Shown: piece after piece, positions 9,835 to 19,087 of the stretch | How positions within the stretch are numbered: position 1 is the stretch's first letter | Layout: every line of letters starts with the position of its first letter | Assembly (NCBI GenBank): GCA_903871575.1 | Contig: CAIQHJ010000126.1 | Location: 1-44,505 of the forward strand | Direction of reading: 5' to 3' | Length of the DNA stretch: 44,505 nucleotides | Source of the DNA: an uncultured Bacteroidota bacterium | GTDB lineage: Bacteria; Bacteroidota; Bacteroidia; Chitinophagales; Chitinophagaceae | Notes under the pieces: generated by a model | Databases searched by the model: none | Seen by the model: the letters and a program-made list of their open reading frames with translations, nothing else | Told to the model about the DNA's origin: nothing | Position numbers and translations under genes: made by a program

Positions 9835-11382
9835 TTGACCAAGGAATTAATCATTAACGTAATTCCACAGGGTGTTGAAATAGCACTACTGGAAGATAAA
9901 CGTTTAGTAGAGTTACATACTGAGAAAGCGGATGCCAATTTTGCTGTAGGAGACTTATATCTCGGAAAAGTCAAAAAACTAATCCCAGGTCTTAATGCCG
10001 CTTTTGTAGACGTAGGCTTCGAAAAAGATGCATTTCTTCATTACACAGATTTAAGCCCATACGTACGTTCTATTTTAAAATTCACCAATATTTGTGTCAA
10101 TCAAAAAAAAGGAGAATTATTTGACTTCAATAAATTTAAGGTTGAACCAGAAATCATTAAAACTGGAAAAATCAATGAGGTGCTTCCGGGCAAGCCGCAT
10201 ATTCTTGTTCAAATTTTAAAAGAACCCATCGCTGCAAAAGGGCCCAGATTAACCTGCGAAATCTCTTTACCAGGTAGATATGTGGTTGTTACACCTTTCA
10301 ACGACATCGTAGCAGTTTCCAGAAAAATACATTCTGCAGAAGAAAGAAAAAGACTTCAAAAAATTATAGAGGCCGTGAAGCCTAAGAATTTGGGTGTAAT
10401 CGTTCGCACTGCAGCAGAAGGCATGAGCACAGCAGAACTGCACGACGATTTATTAGGATTGGAAAAAACTTGGAAAACCATACAATCCAATTTAAGTCAG
10501 GCGGTTCCACCAACCCGCATTTTAAGCGAACAAGGCAAAACCAATAGCATCTTACGCGATTTACTAAGTGCAGATTTCAACAAAATTGTGGTGAATGACA
10601 AAGCCATGTTTGCAGAAACAAAAAGCTACTTACAACGCATTGCTCCAGATAAGGTAGATATCATTTCATTATACAACAATACGAACGCAATTTTCGACAC
10701 CTATGGCGTTACCAAACAGGTAAAAGGATCATTTGGTAAAACCGTTAACTTGCCCAGTGGCGCTTATTTGATTATTGAACACACCGAAGCATTGCATGTA
10801 ATTGATGTAAACAGTGGTTACAAAAGCGTTAGCAACAACCAAGAGCAAAATGCATTAGAAACCAACTTGGAAGCAGCCGAGGAAATTGCACGACAATTGA
10901 GATTAAGAGATTTGGGTGGCATTATTGTAGTCGACTTTATTGATATGAAGTTGATGGAGAATAAAAAGAAACTGGCAGATGCAATGGAAGAGATGATGAG
11001 AAGCGATAGAGCCAAGCATGCGGTATTGCCTTTAACGAAATTTGGTTTGATGCAAATTACCAGACAACGCATGAAGCCAGAGATGAATATCAATACCAGT
11101 GAGGTTTGTCCGAGCTGCAACGGAACGGGTATCATTTCGTCAACATTGATTTTTATTGATGAGATTGCTAAAAATTTGAATTATCTGATCATGCAAAAAC
11201 ATAAAGGGCTGACCATTACAGTTCACCCCATTATGTATAGTTATCTCACCTGCGGCTTTCCTTCGCGAAGATTAAAATGGAGTTGGAAATACAAGCAACT
11301 GATTAAGGTTGCAGCAAACAATAGCTACCATTTAACTGAGTTTACTTTTTATGATGGAAATGGAGAAGAAATAAAACTTTAA
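9835..11382 (+). CDS. rng: Ribonuclease G/E family protein
   Basis: 515 aa; KELIINVIPQGVEIALLEDKRLVEL, S1-like LYLGKVKKLIPGLNAAFVDVGFEKDAFLH, DLGGIIVVDFIDMK, CPSCNGTG; TTG start. Confidence 0.93.
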   Translation: MTKELIINVIPQGVEIALLEDKRLVELHTEKADANFAVGDLYLGKVKKLIPGLNAAFVDVGFEKDAFLHYTDLSPYVRSILKFTNICVNQKKGELFDFNKFKVEPEIIKTGKINEVLPGKPHILVQILKEPIAAKGPRLTCEISLPGRYVVVTPFNDIVAVSRKIHSAEERKRLQKIIEAVKPKNLGVIVRTAAEGMSTAELHDDLLGLEKTWKTIQSNLSQAVPPTRILSEQGKTNSILRDLLSADFNKIVVNDKAMFAETKSYLQRIAPDKVDIISLYNNTNAIFDTYGVTKQVKGSFGKTVNLPSGAYLIIEHTEALHVIDVNSGYKSVSNNQEQNALETNLEAAEEIARQLRLRDLGGIIVVDFIDMKLMENKKKLADAMEEMMRSDRAKHAVLPLTKFGLMQITRQRMKPEMNINTSEVCPSCNGTGIISSTLIFIDEIAKNLNYLIMQKHKGLTITVHPIMYSYLTCGFPSRRLKWSWKYKQLIKVAANNSYHLTEFTFYDGNGEEIKL

Positions 11383-11383
11383 T

Positions 11384-11416
11384 AAAAAAGCTGTAACATT
11401 TGTTACAGCTTTTTTT
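11384..11416. terminator. Bidirectional rho-independent terminator between convergent rng and tig
   Basis: AAAAAAGCTGTAACA-TT-TGTTACAGCTTTTTTT, perfect stem with A-run and T-run flanks. Confidence 0.85.
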
Positions 11417-11436
11417 GTGATTTATTTGTAATCAGA

Positions 11437-12804
11437 TTAATGTTGGTGATGGTGTTGCATCGCTGCCAATTCATCAGCAGAAACCAATTTGTCTGTTGTA
11501 GAAATTTGTTTTTCTAAATAATCGAACAGTCTTTCTGTGATGAGTCTTCTGTAGGTAGCATCCACTTGTTTTTCATCTTTCATCATTCTGTCGATGTAGC
11601 TGTCTAACCAACCCATATCATCACCCATGTTCATTTGACCAAAGTAACGCATTACTTCTTCTTTCATGTGCGTTTTTAAATCATCCTGAGATACTTCTAA
11701 ATTGTTATTGATGATGATTTTATCGCTAATTAACGTCCATTTTAATTGATTGGCAAAAGTTGGAAATTCTGCTTCTGCTTCTTCGGCTGTTTTTTGTTTT
11801 TCGCCGCCGGTTTGCAACCATCTTTTCAAAAATGATGCTGGAAACTCCATGGCTGTTTTTTCGAGTAACAAATGATACAGTTGATCGTGCAATTGATTGC
11901 GTGATTGCGCAGTCCAATATTTCTCAATTTCTTCCTTAAGCGTTGATTTTAAATCTGCTTCTGTGGTGATTCCTTTTCCTGGATACACCTCGTTGAAAAA
12001 ATCTTCGTTTAACGCTCTTTTTTCTATTAATCCAATTTTTACAATATCGAGTTTGAAGTATGTAGATGCAGCAGCTTGGTCTTCTTTATTCATTCCCAAA
12101 TCGTGCAACATCATGTCCAATTTCTCTCCTTCAAAAGTATCATTGAGTTTAAAAACAATGCAATCTGCCATTTTTTTACCCATTAATTGTTTTTGGATAG
12201 CAGGCGTAAAATATTTTAGCAGTACAGAATTTTCTTTGCAAATACCACCCTCAATTGTGTTGCCATCTTTGTCTGATTCTGTAAACAATACGTTGATGAC
12301 ATTTTCTTCATTGTCGATTGTTTCAGGTTCTGTCATGTTGCCGCCTTTGATTTGCATGCGGCCGATTTCTTCATTCACCATTTCATCGGTAACGGTTACT
12401 TGATGTTTGGTAAGGGTTTCTTTAGAAAAATCGGGAAGTTCAAAAGTTGGTTTTAAGCCAATTTCGAAACCAAAATCATAATCGGAGGGGTTGTTGAAAT
12501 CTAGTTTATTTAAATCTTTTTCGAGTGGCAATGGTTGAGCGAAAATATCTGGTCTTTCTTCGTTGAGGTATTCGTACAATTTCTTTTCTACAGCTCTCAA
12601 CACTTCGTCATTAAAAATAGAAGGACCATACATTTTTTTAATCATACCAGCGGGTACCATGCCTTTTCTAAAACCCGGGATGTTGGCTGTTTTGCTGTAT
12701 TCTTTTAGTTTTTTCTCATAAGGCTGAACGTATTCGTCCTTTGTTACGGTTATGGTGATTTTATCGTGTAACAAACCGATGTTTTCTCTTACTGCTGTTG
12801 CCAT
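11437..12804 (-). CDS. tig: Trigger factor
   Basis: 455 aa; ITVTKDEYVQPYEKKLKEYSKTANIPGFRKGMVPAGMIKKMYG ribosome-binding signature; trigger factor layout. Confidence 0.9.
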   Translation of the reverse strand: MATAVRENIGLLHDKITITVTKDEYVQPYEKKLKEYSKTANIPGFRKGMVPAGMIKKMYGPSIFNDEVLRAVEKKLYEYLNEERPDIFAQPLPLEKDLNKLDFNNPSDYDFGFEIGLKPTFELPDFSKETLTKHQVTVTDEMVNEEIGRMQIKGGNMTEPETIDNEENVINVLFTESDKDGNTIEGGICKENSVLLKYFTPAIQKQLMGKKMADCIVFKLNDTFEGEKLDMMLHDLGMNKEDQAAASTYFKLDIVKIGLIEKRALNEDFFNEVYPGKGITTEADLKSTLKEEIEKYWTAQSRNQLHDQLYHLLLEKTAMEFPASFLKRWLQTGGEKQKTAEEAEAEFPTFANQLKWTLISDKIIINNNLEVSQDDLKTHMKEEVMRYFGQMNMGDDMGWLDSYIDRMMKDEKQVDATYRRLITERLFDYLEKQISTTDKLVSADELAAMQHHHQH

Positions 12805-12910
12805 TTTTAAAGATTGAACTGGTGATAAATTAAATAAGTTGATAAGTCAATGGTTATTGATGCAAGAAAGTTGCAGCCAATCAACCTCTCAACTTATCAA
12901 CTTAAAAAAG

Positions 12911-12992
12911 TGCGGATGATAGGGGTCGAACCTACATGCCTCGCGGCGCCAGATCCTAAGTCTGGTGCGTCTGCCAATTTCGCCACATCCGC
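12911..12992 (-). tRNA. tRNA-Leu (anticodon UAG)
   Basis: Minus strand GCGGATG..CATCCGC acceptor, CCAGA-CTTAGGA-TCTGG anticodon arm (TAG), GGTTCGACCCC T-arm, long variable arm. Confidence 0.95.
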
Positions 12993-13168
12993 ATCGTTGA
13001 ATTTCTCCCAATTAAGGGATTGAACAAACGGGGGGCAAAACTAACATATTTATACTTAAAACTGAACAGAATATTAAAGTATATTTTGCGTTAATTGATT
13101 TTTAATAGCATCGGTTGTCAATAATTGAATATAGTCGATGGAAAAATTAGAGTAAATTCGTCACTGCA

Positions 13169-15406
13169 ATGGTATCAACAGAACACATATCAACGTATAA
13201 CCTTTCGGAAGAAGAGGAAAAAAAAGAAATTCTACGTCATTATCGTGGCTTGCTTCGAGCGCTCAAACAAAAAATGAAGCCGGGAGATAAAATCCTCATT
13301 CGTACGGCATTTGAGATGGCAGTGGAAGCCCATAAAACCATGCGTCGCAAAAGTGGCGAACCCTATATTTTACATCCCATTGCCGTAGCAAAAATATGTG
13401 TAGAAGAAATTGGACTGGGCATCAGAAGCAGTATTTGCGCTTTATTACACGATACTGTTGAAGACACCGATATCAGTTTAGAAGACATACAAAGGGAATT
13501 TGGTAGTGAGATTGCAAAAATTGTGGATGGGCTCACCAAGATTTCGAATGTGATGGATACCAACACAAGTCAACAAGCAGAGAATTTTAAAAAGATACTG
13601 CTTACCCTCACAGACGACCCCAGGGTTATTCTCATCAAACTCGCCGACAGATTGCACAACATGCGCACTTTGGATAGTATGAAGCGAGAGAAGCAGTTGA
13701 AAATTTCTTCGGAAACGATTTATGTGTACGCGCCACTTGCACATCGAATGGGTTTATACAACATTAAAACAGAGATGGAAGATTTGTCGATGAAATACAT
13801 GGAAACAGACACGTATAAATTCATCGCAAAAAAATTACAAGAAACAAAAAGAGATCGAACAAGGTATATCAACGATTTTATAAAACCTTTAAAAGACAAG
13901 TTACAACATGCAGGTTTGGAGTTCGACATTTATGGACGACCCAAGAGCATACATTCTATCTGGACAAAAATTAAAAAGAAAGGTGTTTCATTTGAAGAGG
14001 TGTACGATTTGTTTGCGATAAGAATCATTGTAAATGCGGCACCGGAAAAAGAAAAAGAAGATTGTTGGAAAGTGTACAGCATCATCACAGACGAATACAA
14101 TCCTTCACCAGAGCGACTTAGAGATTGGCTGAGCAATCCAAAAAGCAACGGTTATGAGGCCTTGCATACTACGGTAATGGGACCTTTGGGCAAATGGGTT
14201 GAGGTTCAGATTCGAACAAAAAGAATGAATGAAATTGCCGAGAAAGGCTTAGCTGCACATTGGAAATACAAAGAAGAAAAAGACGACGAAAGCCATTTCG
14301 ATAAGTGGTTCAATCAAATTAGAGAGGCGTTATCGAATCAGGAGAGCAATTCCTTAGATTTTTTACAAGATTTCAAAACATCTTTTTTAGCTGAAGAAAT
14401 TTATGTTTACACGCCAAAAGGAGATGTGAAAATGTTGCCCATTGGGGCCAGTGCATTGGATTTTGCATTTAGTGTGCATACCGCGGTTGGTATAAAATGT
14501 ATCGGTGCAAAAGTGAATCACAAATTGGTACCCATCAGTTATGTTTTGCGAAGTGGCGATCAGATTGAAATCATCACCAGCGCAAAGCAGAAGCCCAATA
14601 GCGAGTGGTTGAAATTGGTGATTACTACAAAGGCGAAAGCGAAAATTAAAGACTCACTAAAAGAAGAAAAGCGTCAAATTGCCGACCTTGGAAAATCTAT
14701 ATTAGAACGAAAATTTAATGCCATAGGTGCGGTGTACAATCAGTCCAATGTAGAAGAGTTGGCTGGTTTTTATAAAAACAGCAGTAGTTTGGATTTGTTG
14801 TATGACATCGCTGTAAAGAAGAATGAGTTAAAGGAGTTGAAAGCATTTACGGTTCATGGCGACAAGATAATAGCTCCCAAAGTATTAAAGGTCGTGGAAG
14901 AAAAACTGGAGTCTATTGAAGTGAAGCCGCTTTCCAAAAAAGACACCGAGCTCATTATTTTTGGAGAGAGCAGCGATAAGATTTTATATACATTGGCCAA
15001 TTGTTGCAAGCCCATTCCGGGGGATGATGTTTTTGGATTTGTTACTACCGGCGAAGGGTTAAAAATACATCGAACGAATTGTCCAAATGCAACGCGATTA
15101 TTAGCCAACCATGCCCATCGGGTGGTAAAAACGAAATGGGCGAAGAATAAAGAAATTTCATTCCTCACTGGTTTGAAAATTGTTGGCTTAGATGATGTAG
15201 GGGTAATCCACAAAATCACGAATTTGCTAAGTGGCGAGTTGAAAGTAAATATAGCGGCCATGACCATCGAAGCCAATCATGGTGTGTTTGAGGGCAATGT
15301 GAAAATTTTTGTTCAAGATAAAGAGCACCTCAATATTGTAGTTAATAAACTGCTCGGGCTTTCGGGCATTGAAAGGGTTGATCGTTATGATACGGAGGAG
15401 GGATAG
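13169..15406 (+). CDS. RelA/SpoT bifunctional (p)ppGpp synthetase/hydrolase
   Basis: 745 aa; HDTVED HD domain, YGRPKSIHSIWTKIKKKG, GYEALHTTVMGP, TGS (VYTPKGDVKMLPIGASALDFAF) and ACT domains. Confidence 0.93.
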   Translation: MVSTEHISTYNLSEEEEKKEILRHYRGLLRALKQKMKPGDKILIRTAFEMAVEAHKTMRRKSGEPYILHPIAVAKICVEEIGLGIRSSICALLHDTVEDTDISLEDIQREFGSEIAKIVDGLTKISNVMDTNTSQQAENFKKILLTLTDDPRVILIKLADRLHNMRTLDSMKREKQLKISSETIYVYAPLAHRMGLYNIKTEMEDLSMKYMETDTYKFIAKKLQETKRDRTRYINDFIKPLKDKLQHAGLEFDIYGRPKSIHSIWTKIKKKGVSFEEVYDLFAIRIIVNAAPEKEKEDCWKVYSIITDEYNPSPERLRDWLSNPKSNGYEALHTTVMGPLGKWVEVQIRTKRMNEIAEKGLAAHWKYKEEKDDESHFDKWFNQIREALSNQESNSLDFLQDFKTSFLAEEIYVYTPKGDVKMLPIGASALDFAFSVHTAVGIKCIGAKVNHKLVPISYVLRSGDQIEIITSAKQKPNSEWLKLVITTKAKAKIKDSLKEEKRQIADLGKSILERKFNAIGAVYNQSNVEELAGFYKNSSSLDLLYDIAVKKNELKELKAFTVHGDKIIAPKVLKVVEEKLESIEVKPLSKKDTELIIFGESSDKILYTLANCCKPIPGDDVFGFVTTGEGLKIHRTNCPNATRLLANHAHRVVKTKWAKNKEISFLTGLKIVGLDDVGVIHKITNLLSGELKVNIAAMTIEANHGVFEGNVKIFVQDKEHLNIVVNKLLGLSGIERVDRYDTEEG

Positions 15407-15460
15407 GATACGGGGTTTGGTGTTTGTTTTAGTGTTCAAAAGGTTTCAATAGGTTCAAAA

Positions 15461-15533
15461 TGTTTGTTTGTGGTTTGTTGTTTGTGGTTTGTTGTTTGTG
15501 GTATGTTGTTTGTGGTTTGTCGTTTGTCGTTGA
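15461..15533. repeat. G/T heptamer tandem repeat (TTTGTKG)n
   Basis: TTTGTGGTTTGTTGTTTGTGGTTTGTTGTTTGTGGTATGTTGTTTGTGGTTTGTCG... Confidence 0.9.
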
Positions 15534-15546
15534 AACAGCCTACTAG

Positions 15547-15680
15547 TATCCAGCATCTAGTACCCAGCATCCAGCCTATCCAGCATCCAGCTTATCCAGC
15601 CTATCCAGCATCCAGCTTATCTAGCCTATCCAGCATCCAGCTTATCCAGCCTATCCAGCATCCAGCTTATCCAGCTTTAT
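15547..15680 (+). repeat. ATCCAGC heptamer tandem array with ~25-bp superunit
   Basis: Repeated CTATCCAGCATCCAGCTTATCCAGC units between convergent spoT and acyl-CoA dehydrogenase. Confidence 0.92.
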
Positions 15681-15691
15681 CCCCCCTCTCC

Positions 15692-16831
15692 CTACTTCAA
15701 TATCTCACGACTGATTACCAATTTCTGGATCTCACTGGTGCCTTCACCAATTGTGCACAGCTTACTGTCTCTGTAAAATTTCTCCACAGGAAAATCTTTC
15801 GTATATCCATATCCGCCAAATATTTGGACTGCATCAGTACTGATTTCTACCGCAATTTCACTGGCATAATATTTAGCAATAGCAGATTCTTTTGTCATGG
15901 GCAAGCCTTTCATCTTCAAATCGCAGGCTTGTTGTACAAGCAATTCTGCCCCTTCAATTTTGGTGGCCATGTCAGCCAATTTAAAAGCAATGGCCTGAAA
16001 ATTTGCAATGGGTTGATCGAACTGATGACGCTCTTTAGCATATTTTACAGATGCTTCATATGCGCCGCGTGCGATTCCTAAACTCAATGCCGCAATCGAA
16101 ATTCTTCCACCATCTAAAATCTTCATGGCTTGTTTGAAACCATCGCCCACTTCCCCCAATCTATTTTCATCTGAAATGATGCAATTATCAAAAATCATTT
16201 CTGCTGTTTCACTTGCGCGCATGCCCAATTTGTTTTCTTTTTTTCCTGCAGAAAAACCAGGGGTATTGCGTTCAACGATAAACGCAGTTGAATTGTTTTT
16301 TGCACGAGGTTCACCGGTTCTGCAAATCACTACAGCCACATCTCCCGATTTGCCATGAGTGATCCAACTTTTCGTGCCATTGATAATCCAATTGTCGCCA
16401 TCTTTTACCGCAGTAGTTTTCATATTTCCTGCATCACTTCCTGTATTGGGCTCCGTTAATCCCCATGCGCCAATGTGCTCAGCCGTTGCCAACTTAGGTA
16501 AGTATTTTTGTTTTTGTGTTTCATTCCCAAAGGTCATGATGTGTCCTGTGCACAATGAATTGTGTGCAGCCAATGACAAACCAATTGAGCCGCATACTTT
16601 TGCAACCTCTTGGATGATGGCATTGTACTCGAAATAAGACAATCCAGATCCACCATAGGTTGTAGGCACCAAAACACCCATCAATCCCAACTCGCCCAAG
16701 GCCTTAAAAATATGGACTGGAAATTCCTGCGATTCGTCCCACTCCATCAAATTTGGACGAATGTGCTGGTTAGAAAAATCCCTGGCAATCTGTGCCACTT
16801 GTTGCGTAATTTCTGAAGTTTGAAAATGCAT
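15692..16831 (-). CDS. Acyl-CoA dehydrogenase
   Basis: GAWGLTEPNTGSDAGNMKTTAV, WIINGTKSWITHG, DAVQIFGGYGYTKDFPVEKFYRDSKLCTIGEGTSEIQ; start MHFQTSEI more likely than 16852. Confidence 0.93.
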   Translation of the reverse strand: MHFQTSEITQQVAQIARDFSNQHIRPNLMEWDESQEFPVHIFKALGELGLMGVLVPTTYGGSGLSYFEYNAIIQEVAKVCGSIGLSLAAHNSLCTGHIMTFGNETQKQKYLPKLATAEHIGAWGLTEPNTGSDAGNMKTTAVKDGDNWIINGTKSWITHGKSGDVAVVICRTGEPRAKNNSTAFIVERNTPGFSAGKKENKLGMRASETAEMIFDNCIISDENRLGEVGDGFKQAMKILDGGRISIAALSLGIARGAYEASVKYAKERHQFDQPIANFQAIAFKLADMATKIEGAELLVQQACDLKMKGLPMTKESAIAKYYASEIAVEISTDAVQIFGGYGYTKDFPVEKFYRDSKLCTIGEGTSEIQKLVISREILK

Positions 16832-16887
16832 AATTTGAAATTGTTGTCGCAATTTAGGGAATTTAAAATACCAACAAGCGTTAGTTT

Positions 16888-17799
16888 TTATCTGTCTACA
16901 AACAAATATGGCAAAATCTTCTCGTACGTTTTTTCATCAATTTGAACAATTTGTTGAATATCTTCTAACTGATTAAATTTCCCATGTTGTTTGCGGTAAT
17001 TGATTAATGCATTGGCTAATTTATATCCAAAGTAAGGATGCGATTTTAAGGCATCAAATTCAACCAAATTGATGTCAATCTTAATAATTTCTTCATGAAT
17101 TGTGCATTGATTTTTTATTTTTTCATACACCGAATCTGGCAATCCCCATACATCTGCCAATTGATGGATAGCATAAAAACCGCCCAATTTTTTTCGGTAC
17201 AATACGATTCTTCTTGCAATGGCTGGACCAATGCCTGGCAGCGATTCCAATTGTGTTGAATCGGCTTTGTTTAGATCAATGATTTGAACCTGCTTTTCTT
17301 TAGGTGTTGAATACTTTGTTGTCGTTGGAGCCGGTGTGTTTTGAATGTTTACATATGGCTCGAGCATTTCTTTTTGTTTTTCCGACAATCCCCATATTTT
17401 TCTGATGTCTGCAGGTGTTCGAAATCGTCCGCCCTTAGCAATGTATTTCTGAATGCTTAACGCTGTTTTTTCTTTTACACCAAACATCATCCATTCCGCA
17501 GTGGTAATGGTATTGGGGTCGAAGGATTTGTAAACAGGCGAAGCGTTTTGTAGCGAGGTATTGTTGTTTTTCTCATGTGCGTTTGGTTCATCTTTGCTTG
17601 CATCAATGGATTGTTGCTGTGTAACAAGCAGGTCAACATCTGCAGCAATTTGTGGCGTAGCTGTTTGTTTGAGGATGAAATATTTTCGATACATCACAGG
17701 CAGCAAACACAGAAGAAGATTAATGAAAAGAATAAACAGAATGCCTCTTTTTTCTTTTTTTGTAAATGCCAGCAAAGCATGGTTGTCATTTGTTTTCAT
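16888..17799 (-). CDS. Helix-hairpin-helix (ComEA-like) domain protein
   Basis: Single N-terminal TM; repeated HhH motifs: DLNKADSTQLESLPGIGPAIARRIVLYRKKLGGF and FDPNTITTAEWMMFGV... Confidence 0.85.
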   Translation of the reverse strand: MKTNDNHALLAFTKKEKRGILFILFINLLLCLLPVMYRKYFILKQTATPQIAADVDLLVTQQQSIDASKDEPNAHEKNNNTSLQNASPVYKSFDPNTITTAEWMMFGVKEKTALSIQKYIAKGGRFRTPADIRKIWGLSEKQKEMLEPYVNIQNTPAPTTTKYSTPKEKQVQIIDLNKADSTQLESLPGIGPAIARRIVLYRKKLGGFYAIHQLADVWGLPDSVYEKIKNQCTIHEEIIKIDINLVEFDALKSHPYFGYKLANALINYRKQHGKFNQLEDIQQIVQIDEKTYEKILPYLFVDR

Positions 17800-17850
17800 C
17801 CCACAAAACTATCCTCAGCTACTAGATATTTGATGTGAAAAAAACAACAA

Positions 17851-18630
17851 TTATGCGATATTAATCACTTGGCCATCATAAGCCAAAGCCATACCAAGCG
17901 GGAGTTCATTGCAAATGTTTTCGTGGGTTCCCAGTTGGTGACTGATGTGCGTAAAATATACTTCGGGTACGGCTACCTGTTGGGCAACGCCTATGGCTTC
18001 TGAGAGTGTAAAATGGGATAAATGCTTTTCTTTTCTGAGTGCATTCAATACCAATACTTTACTGCCAAACAGCTTAGTCATTTCTTCGGGATCAATTTTA
18101 TTGGCATCCGTGATGTAAGTGAAATGTCCAAATCTAAATCCGAGCACGGGCATTTTTAGATGCCAAACATAAATTGGTGTAACAGGAATATCTCCTATCA
18201 TTATGGGTGTTTGGTGTATAGGATGTAGGTTGATTTCTGGTATACCTGGATATTTGTTTTCATCGAAAATATACCCAAATTCTTTTCGCAAAGCTGTTGC
18301 TGTAAGTTCGTTGGCGTAGACAGGTATCGGTTGTTGATGGAAATAATTGAACGCCTTGATGTCATCTAATCCTGCGATATGGTCTTTGTGTGGATGCGTA
18401 AACAATACGGCATCGAGTTTTTTAACTTTTGCCCGCAACATTTGAGATCTAAAATCTGGGGTGGTATCAACTACAATGGATGTGTTATCGCTCTCTACCA
18501 AAATACTACTTCTAAATCGTTTGTCCTTTTCATCCATCGATTCGCAAACTACACAATCACAGGCAATCATTGGAACGCCGCCACTTGTTCCGGTTCCCAA
18601 GAATGTGATTTTTAGCGGAGGAATGAACAT
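17851..18630 (-). CDS. MBL-fold metallo-hydrolase (PhnP-like)
   Basis: FLGTGTSGGVPMIACDCVVC, VDTTPDFRSQML, LFTHPHKDHIAGLDD, YFTHISHQLG. Confidence 0.88.
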   Translation of the reverse strand: MFIPPLKITFLGTGTSGGVPMIACDCVVCESMDEKDKRFRSSILVESDNTSIVVDTTPDFRSQMLRAKVKKLDAVLFTHPHKDHIAGLDDIKAFNYFHQQPIPVYANELTATALRKEFGYIFDENKYPGIPEINLHPIHQTPIMIGDIPVTPIYVWHLKMPVLGFRFGHFTYITDANKIDPEEMTKLFGSKVLVLNALRKEKHLSHFTLSEAIGVAQQVAVPEVYFTHISHQLGTHENICNELPLGMALAYDGQVINIA

Positions 18631-18727
18631 GAATGTTGTATTAGAAGTGTAAGGTAATGTCCGCTTTTCTTAAACTTTCATCAGCAGTTGAAGATAACTT
18701 AAATTTAAACTGATGGATTGTTGATGA

Positions 18728-18997
18728 TTATCCTGCAAACTCAGTCGACATCAACACATCATAGAACTTCTGACTTTCGTGCGTTAGGTCATCGATATTA
18801 ATAGACAATAAGGGCAGCAAATCAATTAAGGTATTGATTCTTCCTTCGGTAGGTAGAAATTTATTTAAAACAACCACCTTTTTTTCTTGAAGAATACAAT
18901 AACCGCTTTGGAAAGTGCCTTTTTCGAAGCGAACAATGTATCCACCCTCTTCAATAACCCGCTCCACTTTATCTAAGGTATGTTGATTTAATTTCAT
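18728..18997 (-). CDS. Conserved hypothetical protein downstream of porX
   Basis: MKLNQHTLDKVERVIEEGGYIVRFEKGTFQSGYCILQEKKVVVLNKFLPTEGRINTLIDLL; ORF starts at 19033 in the track but MKLNQH is likely. Confidence 0.65.
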   Translation of the reverse strand: MKLNQHTLDKVERVIEEGGYIVRFEKGTFQSGYCILQEKKVVVLNKFLPTEGRINTLIDLLPLLSINIDDLTHESQKFYDVLMSTEFAG

Positions 18998-19087
18998 AGT
19001 TACTCGTTTGGTTAATAGTATGCAACTTCCCAAAAAACCATGTCAATATGAATTCTATTTTTCAACACTTGTTGATAAGTAAATAAA

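Noticed and set aside
9835-9837. TTG start of rng as a sign of a frameshifted 5' end
   Set aside because: The upstream ATG (CCGTTATGCAT) is out of frame and quickly stops; TTG gives the normal family N-terminus (KELIINV), so a plain alternative start is sufficient.
15464-16081. 205-aa ORF rich in SIQHPAYPAYPAS
   Set aside because: Translation of heptamer simple repeats followed by sequence antisense to the acyl-CoA dehydrogenase.
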